Positions 52,780 through 64,000 of a stretch of DNA of 64,000 nucleotides are shown here, one piece after another. The notes beneath the pieces were generated by a model. It was given only the letters and a program-made list of their open reading frames with translations, ran no database searches and was not told the DNA's origin. The DNA is from Gnetum montanum (taxonomy: Eukaryota > Streptophyta > Gnetopsida > Gnetales > Gnetaceae). The DNA lies in the NCBI GenBank assembly GCA_015680685.1, contig MNCI01002923.1, positions 276,915 through 340,914 of the forward strand, read 5' to 3'. Made by a program: the position numbers and the translations under genes. Positions within the stretch are counted from its first letter, which is position 1. Every line of letters begins with the position of its first letter.

Positions 52780-53929
52780 ACTCCATTAGCAGATGCCACA
52801 AAAGTGGGACAACAAGAAGAAGCAGTAGTTTCTACATTAGGCCAAACACTTTATTGAAATCAATGGTAACCTCAACAAGAGTTACACAGATGGCCTAGTA
52901 CGATGGTGTGTCCCTAATGCAAATCAACTTCAAGTCCTCCAGGATGCACACGAAGGCCCTTATAAGGGCCACTATGCTAGGAGGAAGATGACCATTAATA
53001 TCCTCATAATAAGGTATTATTGGCCCATAGTCTTCAAGGATGCCCATTACTTTTTCCATTTTTGTAATAGGTGCTAACGTAATGAAGGGATGACTGAACA
53101 TATGGAAGGACCTCAACAGTGGATCCAACCACTAGAGCCTTTCAATCTTTGGGTGATTGACTTCATGGAATCCATCAACTCCATGTTGAATGAAGAAACA
53201 TACATCATTATGGTAGTTGACTACTACACCAAATGGGCTGAAGCCACCATCATCATCAACTATTCATCCTTTATGATGGCACAATTTGCACAACAAAATG
53301 TTGTAAAGAAGTTTGGTGTCCCATAGGCACTAATTTTAGATAATGGAATACATTTTACTAGTGCTACATTTTAAAAGCTCATGCAATACTTAAGGGTTGA
53401 ATATAAACTAGAAACTCCATACTAACTCCTAATCCAACGGTTAAGCTAAGGTCACCAATAGGAAAATCACCAAAATACTAACACGTACAGTTAGTAAATA
53501 TAAGAAATACTGGAACAGTAAACTCAACGATGCTCTTTGGGGTTATCATTCAACATGGAAACTTCCTAATTAGTATTCTCCCTATAAGTTAGTGTATGGT
53601 AAACTTCCAACTCTTCCCATCCAAGCCAAGCTCCATATGCTTTCAATGACCTATGACCTTGACCTTGACCTAAGTCTAGCCCAAAGAGAAAGATTGATAA
53701 ATCTCAACACACTAAACAAGAATAGATTAGGGGCCTTATCATTGAACAAAGTACATACGACACACAAGAAGAAATGTCATGACCTTAGAATAAGAAAAGT
53801 AAAGTTTCAAACAATAGATAAGGTACTCTACTATAACCCCATTTATGTGCATCAATGTACAAAATTCCAAACACTATGGGAGGGCCCTTACATTATACAT
53901 GAAAATTTCCCTTCTATGGTCATGATGAT
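52780..53929 (+). pseudogene. H0 integrase, joined directly to the LTR
   Basis: Zinc domain: H-E-G-P-Y-K-G-H-Y and H-F-C-N-R-C (both Cys kept). Core: [43 protein letters not shown]-terminus: Y-D-L-D-L-D-L-S-L-A-Q-R-E-R and L-W-E-G-P-Y-I-I. The frame runs to F-P-S-M-V-M-M and meets the next LTR, so the roughly 2 kb 3' region seen in H2 is deleted here. Confidence 0.9.
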
Positions 53930-54335
53930 TGATGAATTATGCTTAAATATGCTTCAATATTGGATACGTTTGGTAACCCAGTATCATTATACGTGTTCAG
54001 GATGTGCATGGAAAGTAGGATCAAATACTTATGTTAAGATAGTTAGTTATTGATTAGCAATTAGATTAAGTTAAATTGATTATAAATTATGTTTCAACCT
54101 ACTATTAATCATAGAAAAATAAAATATAAAATAATAAAAATCATGTGCCTCAATTATACTTAACCATATAATTAATCTCAACAAGTATAGTTGAGAAGAC
54201 AAAAATTGTCACAATTATATTTCACGTTCTAGAACCAGTGTACTTAAGAACTTAAGGTCTGTAGAATTCAACCGGATTACATGTAAAAACTTGTGATTCA
54301 TATGGATGGGCGTAGGGGTACCTCATCACTCATCA
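53930..54335 (+). repeat. LTR shared by H0 and H2, internally deleted
   Basis: Starts TGATGAATTATG, ends CACTCATCA, then PBS. Only 406 bp: U3 beyond the first GGATA motif and much of R are missing compared with 62591-63458. It lies between H0 pol and H2 PBS, so one LTR serves as 3' LTR of one unit and 5' LTR of the next. Confidence 0.85.
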
Positions 54336-54360
54336 TTAGCATCGTTGTTGGGGACCTTTT
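54336..54360 (+). promoter_or_regulatory. Primer binding site of H2
   Basis: TTAGCATCGTTGTTGGGGAC, close to TTGGCGCCGTTGCCGGGGA. Confidence 0.75.
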
Positions 54361-54496
54361 AGTTGTTACGTGCTCTATTTAGGATTTAGTGAAAATTATT
54401 CAAAATCATTAGAATGAACCCTAGAGTCATATCATACTTTAAAATAACTATAATAATTTTTAAAAGCACACTACATTTTTATTTCTCTAACATAAG

Positions 54497-56743
54497 ATGT
54501 ATTCTTCTCACAAGAGTGATTCTTCACCCAAGTTTGATAGAGTACATCAGTAGATGTCCCAACAATACATAGTGGGATATGCTCATCCTCATGAGTATGT
54601 ACCCAATTTCACCTTCATCCTACACCAGGATGAATAACTATAGTGGCGTGACATGAAGGACAACATTGTGTTGCCACTTGATCGATCCATTCCTACAATG
54701 CTCCAACAAACTCTTGTGCATTTAGGCCTCCAAGGACTTCATGCTGAGTACGTTATACAAGATAGTGATGTTAGGGATTATCATCCCATTAAGGCAAAAT
54801 GTCTTAGGGATCAATAGCTAGAACAATGCTCTAAATTTGTGAAGGGGAAGTGGTTCACTAATTTTCCATACTTGTTGTACCAAAAAGATGATGGAGAACC
54901 CTTCTCTAGGAGTTTTCCATTTAGTGAAATTCCTCTCTTTGACTTCGATGAAGGAGGTCAAGACCAAAACCTATAATCCATGATCCACAATCCTAGTTCT
55001 AGCAAGAATGGATCCAACGACAAAGGAGGATTTAAGGAGAAGAGTCAAGGTAGGGATGCAAACAAGAAACAAGATCATGATCGTGACCATGATCATCAAA
55101 GAGGGGGTAGTAGGCACCATGATGATGCAGGTCATCCTTCCTCTTAATCTTCATTGTATTCTTCTTCTTCTTCTAGCTTTGATTACAACCACAATGGGTG
55201 CAACCATGATGGAGGTGACTGATGGAACCAAAATGATTGAAGGGACCACTGGGCAAGTTAAGACAAGGGGCAAAGGTATTTAAAAGAGATCCACTACCAT
55301 GAACAAAGGGGTAGTAGAAGGCATCATAGGCACCAAAATCATGGCCTTGATGAGCCTTTTCTTGCTACCCACAGTATGCTAAACATTACAAAGGTAGTGA
55401 CAATCCCTACAAGGCACATTAAGGATAGTTGGATAAAGAGGTTAGACATGAACAACATTCCTTATTTCGAAGGAGGATATAACTCAAACCCATAGTACCA
55501 TATCAAAACTTTCCAAGATACATGTGCCTTGCAGAATATAGAAAATGAGTGGTAGAAGCTTAAGTTGTTTTCAAAGACACTTATTAAAGAAGCAAAAAAT
55601 TGGTACCAGTCCTTAGAATTGGCATATATTAGATGATGAAGTATAATACTTGAATTATTTAATGATAAGTATCAAATATACTCCTAAGTTTCCAACTTGA
55701 GGAGGCAAATCTAAGGATGAAAATAAGGGACACATGAACCCTTGGATGCTATCATCGGATGATACTATTCCTTATTACAAAGATGTCCTAGCCATGGTTA
55801 TTCTCAACTAGAATAACTTCACCACATTGTAGATGGGCTCCGATTAGAAACAAGCAAAACTCTTGGCATTTATGCCAAAGGACGATTGTCAAAATTAAGA
55901 GCCCATCAGATCCAAAGGTTGATCAAATAGGTAGTGAAAGAAGAAGAAGAATTAAGGAAACAAGAAAGTGCAAAAGATTATAATCACAACCCTTCGATTC
56001 ATAAGAGGGAGGTTTAATTTTGTGACAATGAGAAACTATCATCACTTCATGAGTTCGTGAATCAGAAAACCTTGCTACTTCAAAAATTTCAATCTAAAAT
56101 TTTAGCAAAGTTTGATAAATTCTAAAACTCCATGAATATTAGATTTCAAGCTATCCTAAAAATTGATAAAGAGTCCAAAGAACAAGGTAGTGATTATGAG
56201 CATAGGAGGCACAAAGAAGCTAAATGTGCCAATCAAAGAGGTAAGGGCAAGATTACTACAATATAGGGAGTTGTAGAAAGTGAATCAGATGATGATGGTA
56301 ATTATAACATCTACCATTATGAACATCCTAAAGGATGTTGTCCCATAGTGTCATACTTATAGGAGTCTGGGGTGTATTCTTTGAACCCATGCTTAGAACA
56401 AAGGCAAACACCTAAAAGGTTGCCTTATCCCCAAGGTAATTCTAGGAGGTTCCACTAGTAACAATAGTATTATCCAAGTGGAACTCCACCGCAACCATAT
56501 GAGCAATATCAATAGTGGCAATAATGATAGTCATGGGTGTTGGTACCACCAAGGAAGAAATACCCTTACAGGCAACCTGATCCATATGGGTATTACATTT
56601 AGCAACCTCTATCTCTACATAACTCTTCTAGTCATTTCTCTACTTTTCAGCCTCACTACTACCCTCCTGTTTATTATCAAACTCATTCTCCACATATAAG
56701 GAAGGATACCACCTTTTACCATTATCCTCCTCTTGTTCCATAA
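54497..56743 (+). pseudogene. H2 gag
   Basis: ATG at 54497 (M-Y-S-S-H-K-S-D-S-S). One frame is readable for about 750 codons, with TAG/TAA/TGA replacing Gln/Arg codons. Order: conserved N-terminal block (H-E-Y-V-P-N-F-T-F-I-L-H), S-F-P-F-S-E-I-P-L-F-D-F, Asp/His/Arg-rich region (D-R-D-H-D-H-Q-R-G-G), gag core (M-L-N-I-T-K-V, I-P-T-R-H-I-K-D-S-W, N-W-Y-Q-S-L-E-L, F-F-N-D-K-Y-Q), C-terminal E-H-P-K-G-C-C-P-I-V-S-Y-L, and a Tyr/Pro/Gln-rich tail ending with TAA at 56741. The 91-residue ORF at 55008 is the low-complexity part in another frame. Confidence 0.85.
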
Positions 56744-57440
56744 TAGGTAATAGCACAATTCCACCATGTCCATTAATCTACAACTAGTTCTTCAACCAAG
56801 TGGTTTGGACACTCGATTTAAGGAAAGGCCTTTCTTCCAATCCAATAGTTCGCCTAAGCCCTTACATACACCTGCAGTTACCAAACCTATTTTTCCATAC
56901 CTAATTCCTTCAAGTTCTCTTCAAACTAAATACTACCCAAGATCCATACAGTTATGCTTACTCATGTCATATTTGATGGGGTCCATGCTGGCAACCTTTC
57001 CAAGAAATTAGTAGATCCTTGGATTCCTCTTATATCTTTGTAGATTGTTGGGAATGAATTGTGCAAAGCTCTTCTTGATTCAATTTTTTGTATCAAACTG
57101 ATTTCGTATGAGATGTATATTGCATGGAACATGCCTCCTTTCAAGAAGAGTCATATCATATTAGAATTGGTCAACCAGTCCATCACTGTTTCATTGGGAC
57201 TAGTAGAAGACATTGTGACCACTATTTGTGGATGGTCTTATCCTACTAATTTCCTAGTAATCAAGGTAAAGAACTGTAAAGGGAACTTCCCAATCATCAT
57301 GGGAAAGGCATGGCTGAGCATCGTTGATGCAAGAATGGGCATCGAAGATCTTTCCCTAGAAATATCTAAGAAAAATGCATTCAAGAAGATCAAGGAGAAG
57401 CAAGTTCCATGCATCACGTATAGTGATATAAGGTGAAATT
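56744..57440 (+). pseudogene. H2 aspartic protease
   Basis: Open for 125 codons at 57059-57436: C-K-A-L-L-D-S-I-F-C-I-K-L-I-S-Y, P-P-F-K-K-S-H-I-I-L-E-L-V-N-Q-S-I, S-Y-P-T-N-F-L-V-I-K-V-K-N-C-K-G-N and I-M-G-K-A-W-L-S-I-V-D-A. The active-site Gly is Ile, as in H0, so the protease would be dead despite the open frame. The segment 56744-57058 is a Pro/Ser-rich linker. Confidence 0.85.
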
Positions 57441-57930
57441 GTGTGTAGAAACTCTAGTCAGTGAAATGAGCATCCATCTCTACATACAAGTAGTGTGTAC
57501 CAAAAGTAGATATTCAAAGGTGTTTGTACGTAGTAGCCACAAAATAAGAGGGCACCCAGTGGTTAACTATTGATCCCAAAAGTAGCACACTTTGCATGGA
57601 ACCTACCAAGATCCTAACATGTGCATATGTCATGGGCATGGATGAACTAGAGTGAGTTCATCACCAACTCTCTGATAATGCAAATAATGATAATGATGAT
57701 ACCTACTAGGGAGAGTTGGAAATTCCTGAAAATTTCAAGCAAGAGTCCCTTGAGCTAAAACTCTATCTACTAACATGGAATATGCATTCTTAAAAAATGG
57801 GAAGTCAATAATAATCAATGTAAATCCTGCTCAAGAACAGAAAAATGCTATTGAAAGTGGTTGAAAAATGGTTCGCAACCTTTGCTTGTTCATATCTCAA
57901 ACTCATAGGATTGATCCTAGGATATGCCAG
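57441..57930 (+). pseudogene. H2 linker between protease and RT
   Basis: M-E-P-T-K-I-L-T-C-A-Y at 57598, M-D-E-L-E and V-H-H-Q-L-S-D-N-A, G-E-L-E-I-P-E-N-F-K-Q-E-S, equivalent to the acidic block in H1 and H0. Confidence 0.6.
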
Positions 57931-58830
57931 CATCGTATCTGTACTAATTCAGCCATGAAGCCAAAGAGGAAACCTCAAAGGCAATTAAACCACAAATTGA
58001 AGTAAATTATCAAGGAGGAAAACAAACATATCCTCAAGGTAAGGTTCATTTATCCCATTGCAGATAGTAAGTGGGTTAGCCCACTTGTGATTGTGCCAAA
58101 GAAAGGTGGTAAGTAGTAGGTTTGCATCAATTTTTGGCTACTAAATATGGCAACATTCAAGAATCATTTTCCATTGTCATTTTTTGATTAGGTGTTAGAC
58201 ACAATATCTAGGCATCACTTTTACAATTTTTTGGATGGTTATATTGGCTATAACCATATCCAAATCATGCTAGAGGACTAGGCCAAAATAACATTCATGA
58301 GTCCCTAGGAGACTTTTGCATATCATAAGATCCCTTTTGGCCTATGCAAAGATCTTGCTACCTTCCAATGCTTAGTCTTAAGCATTTTTCAACAAAAAAT
58401 TAGTAGTGGTGTGGAAGTCTTCATAGATGACTTCTCAACCTATGGAGCTACATTTGAGCAAGCCTTGAACTACCTTAAGTAAGTACTGAAATGATGTGTT
58501 GGGACAAACCTTAGGCTCAATTGGTAAAAGAGGCATTTGACGGTCTAGGAGGGCATTGTATTAGGCATAGAATATCACAAGTTGGAACTGAGGTAGATCC
58601 TAAAAAATAAGGGTCATCCAAGGAATTACCCACCAACCAGAAACCATCAAAGATGTTTGGTCATTCCTTGAACACACTGGCTACTACTAGCAATTCATAA
58701 ATAATTTCTTTAAGATTGCAAAATTGTTAGTTGAGATAACAAAGAAAGATGCTCCATTTTTCTAAACCAATGAATGTGAAAAATCATTCCAAAAATTGAA
58801 AGAGAAACTTGTAGAAACTCCAATTCAGTC
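57931..58830 (+). pseudogene. H2 reverse transcriptase
   Basis: F-I-Y-P-I-A-D-S-K-W-V-S-P-L-V-I-V-P-K-K, H-F-P-L-S-F-F-D, F-L-D-G-Y-I-G-Y-N, I-P-F-G-L-C-K-D and F-I-D-D-F (58420-58434) plus S-T-Y-G-A. The second half decays with a shift near 58560 (G-I-V-L-G-I-E-Y). Confidence 0.9.
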
Positions 58831-58839
58831 TAGATCATT

Positions 58840-59310
58840 TCCTATCATGACTGATGCATCAAATCATGCCTTGGGAGCTTTTCTTACATGGTTGGATGAT
58901 AAGAAATGTCCATATTAAATCCACTACACAAGCCAAAGCATTATGGGTGCACAACTAAACTACACCATAATAGAAAAGGAATTGATGGCAGTTGTGTTTG
59001 GTCTAGAGAAATTTAGGTACTATGTGCTTAGGTACAAGGTATTTGTGCACATGGATCATAGTTCCATTTTCTTCCTAATAAACAAGCCAATAGTGAGTCC
59101 TTGTGTCATATTGTGGCTAGTGATCTTACAAGAATTCAATCTTACAATAGTAGATCAAAAGGAAATTGAGAATGTTGTCGCTAACCACTTGTCTCAATTA
59201 CAATGGGACAATAAAAAGGATGAAGATCCACTATCTAATTTATTTCTTGATGAACTCCTCTTTATTGGGGCTATAACTAAACAAGTTCCCACTAAGCCTA
59301 AATGATATGA
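58840..59310 (+). pseudogene. H2 RNase H
   Basis: Reads M-T-D-A-S-N-H-A-L-G-A-F (58848), then an open frame 58943-59305: G-A-Q-L-N-Y-T-I-I-E-K-E-L-M-A-V-V-F-G-L, V-H-M-D-H-S-S-I, Q-E-F-N-L-T-I-V-D-Q-K and V-V-A-N-H-L-S-Q-L. Catalytic Asp and Glu residues of the first two blocks are kept. Confidence 0.9.
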
Positions 59311-60480
59311 TGACATTCTCACCTATCTTCTCATCTAAGAGATATCACAATGGATGGACCACCAGAAGAAACAACAGCTTCTTCACTAGGTAAAATGCTT
59401 CATGGAGATTAATGAACACATCTACAAGGTGTGCGCTAATGGCCTAGTTTGTTGGTGTGTCCCTAATTTTGATCAACTATGCATTCTTCAGGACACTCAT
59501 GAGGGCCCTTGTGGTGGCCACTATGTTGGGAGATGCATGGCCATTAAAATCCTGATGGCTGGGTATTATTGGCCAACAATTTTCAGGGATGCTCACCAAT
59601 AAGTCCACTCTTGTGAACACTACCAATGAGATGGTGGAATGATTGCTTGAATGGAGGAACCTCAACAATGGATTCAACCATTAGAATCCTTCAACATCTT
59701 GGGCATTGATTTCATGGGTCCCATCGCACCCATGTTAAATGAAAAGGTGTACATCAGGTTGCGATTAACTATTGTACAAAATGGGTGGCAATAACAATCA
59801 TCATCAATTGTACATCTTCTATTGTTGCTTGATTTGTACAGAAAAATGTTGTAAATAGGTTTGGTGTGCCACATGCATTAATTTATGATAATGTAATTTA
59901 GTTTACAGGCACTACCTTTTGGAAGCTTATGCAATGTTTGGGGGTTAAACATAAACTAACAACACCCTCCCATCCCCAAGCTACTAGTCAAGTTGAGGTG
60001 ACAAATAGGGAAATCACAAAGATCCTAATAAGAACTATTAGCAAATATAGGAAAGATTGGAGCATAAAACACAAAAATTCCCTTTGGGCCTACCACTCAA
60101 CATGGAAACTTTCTATAGGCTATTCTCCCTATGAGCTGGTGTACAAAAAATTACCAACACTTCCTATTCAATTTGAGCTTCATATACTTTCAATAGCCTA
60201 TGATCTTGATCTTAACTTAAGTCTAGCACAAAAAGAAAGATTAATGAATCTCAACTTACTAGATGAAAATCGATTGGTGGCCCTAAAATCTAATGAGTTG
60301 CACAAGGCATTCAATAAAAAGTGCCATGACCTTAAAATTAGGAAAGTCAAATTTCAACTAGGAGATAAGGTTCTCTACTAGAAACCCACACATGTACCTC
60401 AACAAACTAAGTCTAGAAATTGTGGAAAGGACCTTATATAATTTATGAAAGTTTTCCTTATAGGACCATGATTATCTACA
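59311..60480 (+). pseudogene. H2 integrase
   Basis: Zinc domain T-H-E-G-P-C-G-G-H-Y and H-S-C-E-H-Y (second Cys changed to Tyr). Core D-D-E: I-D-F-M-G-P (about 59705), Y-D-N-V (about 59885) and V-E-V-T-N-R-E (about 59995). C-terminus open from 59929: W-A-Y-H-S-T-W-K-L-S-I-G-Y-S, Y-D-L-D-L-N-L-S-L-A-Q-K-E-R-L and V-K-F-Q-L-G-D-K-V-L-Y, then W-K-G-P-Y-x-I-Y. Confidence 0.9.
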
Positions 60481-62590
60481 AATTAGAGAGCCCAGACAAG
60501 AAACAACCTGTCAACATACAACAAGTCAAACCTTTCCACAAGCCTAAGCTAGCCAATGCAACAAACACCTCATTCAATAAATAACCATGCTCAATATTTT
60601 AGATTTCCTCCTTTCAACTTGGTCATGGGGGAGATGGCCATCTATGCTAACTGTATAAGTGGCTCCTCAGTTTTTCATATTTTTGTTTTACACCTTGTTA
60701 CTTTTACAACTTTTTATTTTACACATCCTTTATTTTACACCTTTTTGTTTTTATGTTATTAATTTTTCAAAAGTTTTGTTTTACAAAATCGTTAGTATGT
60801 TTTATTTTTCTTAAAATATTTTACAATTTCTTGTATATTTTCCTTTATTTGGTGTGATTTTCTTATTGTGTTTTAATAATAATGTGCCTTATTGCCAACA
60901 GGATGCAATGTGGTTTGATTGATGTGGGCATGTGCTATATGGCTATTTGATTGTTGCTATTTGGATTCTAGCTTTGAATTTTACTATCGATAACTAAGAC
61001 ATGGTTTCTTTTTCATCAAGCAAGTAGTGAGTTTACAACATCAACCCATCCACAAATTTTATGATTTTCCTTGTTCTTGGAATGTGTAGTCCCCTTTCCA
61101 TTAATAAAACTTTAACAAACTTATTACTTTGGGAGTTTCCCAACTTGGAAAGGATTCAAGGTTTGAATAGGGTGTGACCTCAAGGGGATTTGGTACTCTT
61201 TGTGCCTTTCTGTTTACTTGGGTGCATGTGTGTTTCCATGGATTCCTTACCGTTTTGTGTTGACTAATAACAAGAAGTTGAATAAGTCTTTACATGGTGT
61301 GGTTTCCATTTTAAAAAAAAGAAAAAAATTGATGGGAATTTAAAGCATATCCATTAAACAAAATAAACAGGCTACAAGCACTAGTTATGGGACTGGAAAG
61401 ACATGTTATTCATGCTTGAAGGTCCCCTCTAACTATATCCCTTCCTCACTTCCTACTTTTCTTTTCTTCTTTATAAGGAAAAGTGGTTATTCTATGGGAG
61501 CACTCATGTGTCTCAAGGGGGTGGACTGGTCTTAGAATGATGATGCAAAGTCACTAAATGTGGTTGATTTTGGTCTAGACTAAGGATGGATTTTATCAGG
61601 TCATTTAACCACAAAATTCACAAGGGACTTCATGTGACCTCAATTAGAAACTCAATTTCACTCTCTCTCTCATTAATTTGTGTCTTTCATGCCTCACCTC
61701 ACTATTGATTTCATGTCCTTATTTGATGTCTTAGTTTGATATGTTAAAATTCTTAGGTAGTTTCTTCTAGGTTTTTGTACTTAACTTTTTGTAGCCATTA
61801 ATCATCCAAGAGGCCCATGGACTTCTTGATTTGAAGTTATGCAAGGGAAATAAAGGGCATGTGCCTGCTTTGGTGAGGATCCACTTACATATCTTTTGGT
61901 TGGATTATTTAAGTTCTTTATCCTTAGACATTCTCATAATCAAATCCTTTTGAGTGGTCCATCAATGACATCCAATTGTGTGCATCTTTACAACATTTTT
62001 CAGTTGAATCCTCATTTAATTTGTTATGAATTCTTAAACCCTCTTCAAGCATTTCATTACATTTAAACTTTTCAAAATTTAATGGACCGCTTATCCATTT
62101 CGTCTATTTTTTAACCTTTCCGCTAACACTATTAACGTAATCAATCCACCATAATCACAAACTTGCCAAATGTAACTGTCAACAAGACAAGGTACTTAAA
62201 AGCTATACATTACACATTACATACTAATTCACAATTTTTATTGTGATTGTAGTGGGAATTATGGACTAAAAGCAAGACAGTCTTCACCAATAGATAAGCA
62301 ACAACACCATGTGATGAGGACCCTTCATGATAATTGAATCTTCTCCCTCACTCTTCAGTTGCCAGAGGAGTTGGATGCCAGTTTTGTCTAGGGTATTCAA
62401 TTCTATTGTCATGAACACCCAATTTCATAAAAGATTGTATATCCATACACTTGGGCACTTAGAATTTGTCTATTCCATTTGAGTCAGTTTGTATGTTAGT
62501 CAATAATCCCATACTTGCCAAATATTTTGTAAGGAACTTGTTCCTCCTTTTATTCACTTGAGGATAAGTTTTTATTTAGTTGTGGGGGTA
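60481..62590 (+). other. H2 non-coding region after integrase
   Basis: 60480-60660 is a decayed pol tail (M-Q-Q-T-P-H-S-I-N-N is part of it). 60700-60860 is T-rich. 61370-61970 matches H1 9980-10700. 62430-62590 matches H1 6746-6880, including the PPT. The 460 bases between those two blocks replace the 3.1 kb ORF3 region of H1. No gene seen. Confidence 0.65.
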
Positions 62591-63458
62591 TGATGAATCA
62601 TGTTTAAATATGCTCTAATATCAAATATGCAATATTGGACCCTCGATATTAAATACCTGATATCAGACCCTAAGATGCAATGTCAAATATCCAATATTGA
62701 AAGGTATATGTTGGGCACATGATTTCCATATAGTTTTTGTCATAACATAGCAAATATCTTGTAGTTTGTTTTCTCTAGAGTTAGAATATTTTCCAAAGTA
62801 CCTGCAATAGGACTCATTGAGTGTATAGATCTTTATTTGAACACTATTGTACTTGAGCACAGTAGTGTGTGCAAAAATAGAGATGAGCCTTCTAATCAAA
62901 CCTTGCAACACCTTGGCTAGCTTAAATATTTTATTTATGAATTTAAAATTTCATGCAATTTCCTTTAATGCATCCAAGTAATTAACTTAAATTAAGCTAA
63001 TTATATTTAATAGAAGTTAATTAATTAAGCACATAAGCATGACCACTTTGAGCATACATGTAGCACTTGGCAACCCCAATAACGCTTAATGTTTAGTAAC
63101 CTAGTAGCATTATATGTGTTTAGAATGTGCACAGAAAGTGTGATTGGATACTTATGTTAGGGCAGTTAGTTATTGATCAGCAATTAGATTAAGTTGAATT
63201 AATTATAAATTACATTTCAACCTACTCTTAATTGTAGATAAATAAAATATAAAATAATAAAAATCATGTACCTCAATTATACTTAACCATATAGTTAAGC
63301 TCCACAAGTATAGTTGAGAAGACAACAATTGTCATGATTAGATTTCACATTCTGGAACCAGTGTACTTAAGAATTTAAGGTCTATGAAATTCGACCAAAT
63401 TTCTTGTGAACACTTGTGATTCATATAGTTGGATGTAAGGGTACCTCACTGCTCATCA
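62591..63458 (+). repeat. LTR shared by H2 and H3
   Basis: TGATGAATCATG start, GCTCATCA end. U3 cluster of CAATATTGGACCCTCGATAT-type motifs (62615-62700), same class as the solo LTR. The second half matches 53960-54335. 868 bp. Confidence 0.9.
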
Positions 63459-63480
63459 TTGGCACAATTACCAAAGATTG
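63459..63480 (+). promoter_or_regulatory. Primer binding site of H3
   Basis: TTGGCACAATTACCAAAGA, a decayed Asp-type PBS. Confidence 0.65.
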
Positions 63481-63619
63481 TTTAATTATTACATGCATTA
63501 TCTAGGATTTAGTGAAAAATATTCAAAATCATGGAAATGAACCCTAGAGTCATATCATACTTTAAAACAACTATAACAATTTTTAAAAGCACACTACATT
63601 TTTATTTCTCTAACACAAG

Positions 63620-64000
63620 ATGTCTTCTTCTCACAAGAGTGATTTCCCGCCCAAGTCTAATGGAGTACATTAGTAGATTCCCTAATAATACAAAGTCATA
63701 TATGCTCATCCTCATGAGTATGTACCCAATTTCACCTTCATCCTACGCTAAGATAAACCACTGCAATGCCATGACATAGAGGGCAACATCATGTTTCCAC
63801 CAGATTGATCTATTCCTATGATGCTCCAACAAACTCTTACATATTTGGGCCTCCAAGGACTTCATGCTAAGTACGTTATACAAGATAGTGATGCTAGGGA
63901 ATATCATCCCACTAAGGCATAATGTCTCAAGGATCAGAAACTAGAACATCACTCTAAATCTGCGAAGGGAAATTGGTTCACTAATTCATCATATTTGTTG
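63620..64000 (+). pseudogene. H3 gag, 5' end (cut by window end)
   Basis: M-S-S-S-H-K-S-D-F-P-P-K-S-N-G-V at 63620, then H-P-H-E-Y-V-P-N-F-T-F-I-L and Q-Q-T-L-T-Y-L-G-L-Q-G-L-H-A. Nearly identical to H2 54497-54880. Stops as usual. The rest lies outside the window. Confidence 0.8.

Larger units (their letters stand above)
54336..62590 (+). mobile_element. H2 internal region (Athila-like), uninterrupted
   Basis: The one complete H internal region: PBS, gag, protease, RT, RNase H, integrase, about 2 kb of non-coding sequence and a PPT (TTGTGGGGGTA) before the LTR at 62591. 8.25 kb. No extra ORF after pol, unlike H1. It is the best reference in the window for reading H0, H1 and H3. Confidence 0.9.

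Noticed and set aside
60556-60762. 68-residue Phe-rich ORF after H2 integrase
   Set aside because: Start is the decayed pol tail; the rest is a T-rich tract.

Overview
The window looks like intergenic heterochromatin of a very large plant genome. I see no host gene, rRNA, tRNA or CRISPR array. It is AT-rich and almost wholly made of decayed LTR retrotransposons. Within recognisable reading frames, most premature stops are TAG, TAA or TGA where the family has CAG, CAA or CGA, the usual mark of 5-methylcytosine deamination in old silenced elements. A gymnosperm (conifer-like) is my best guess, from element types and decay; the sequence does not prove it.

I use three working family names. A is a chromovirus-like Ty3/gypsy element. 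H is an Athila-like Ty3/gypsy element with PBS close to TTGGCGCCGTTGCCGGGGA, RT box F-(I/V)-D-D-F, and LTRs of about 0.86-0.96 kb. N is a Tat/Ogre-like family with gag and protease but no RT, RNase H or integrase that I could find, and LTRs of about 1.35-1.7 kb.

Layout, resolved by target-site duplications (TSDs). Positions 1-1100 hold the 3' end of a chromovirus pol (+) and unclear sequence. 1100-3460 is the 3' half of element A (-). At 3461 a + strand tandem array of H elements begins: LTR (3461-4319), H0 internal, LTR (53930-54335), H2 internal, LTR (62591-63458), H3 internal (to the window end). H0 gag is split by H1 (-, 5801-49212, perfect TSD ACTCT). H1 integrase is split by N1 (+, 12061-33736, TSD GTTGC/GGTGC), and the H1 RNase H/integrase junction by N2 (-, 34482-43324, TSD CTTGT/ATTGT). 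N1 in turn carries a solo H-type LTR (16325-17280, perfect TSD AACCT) and N3 (-, 22846-30826). This is a nest four insertions deep inside H0.

Two features go beyond ordinary retrotransposon content. N1 carries, antisense to its own gag-protease, a multi-exon gene of about 960 codons (19340-30968) with consistent splice signals and matching intron phases; N2 and N3 lack it. H1 carries, sense and in the env position after pol, a long ORF (6965-9218) whose ATG directly follows a splice acceptor. A consensus donor and a copy of the LTR U3 motif with a TATA-like box lie just upstream, as if this ORF had its own promoter and spliced leader.
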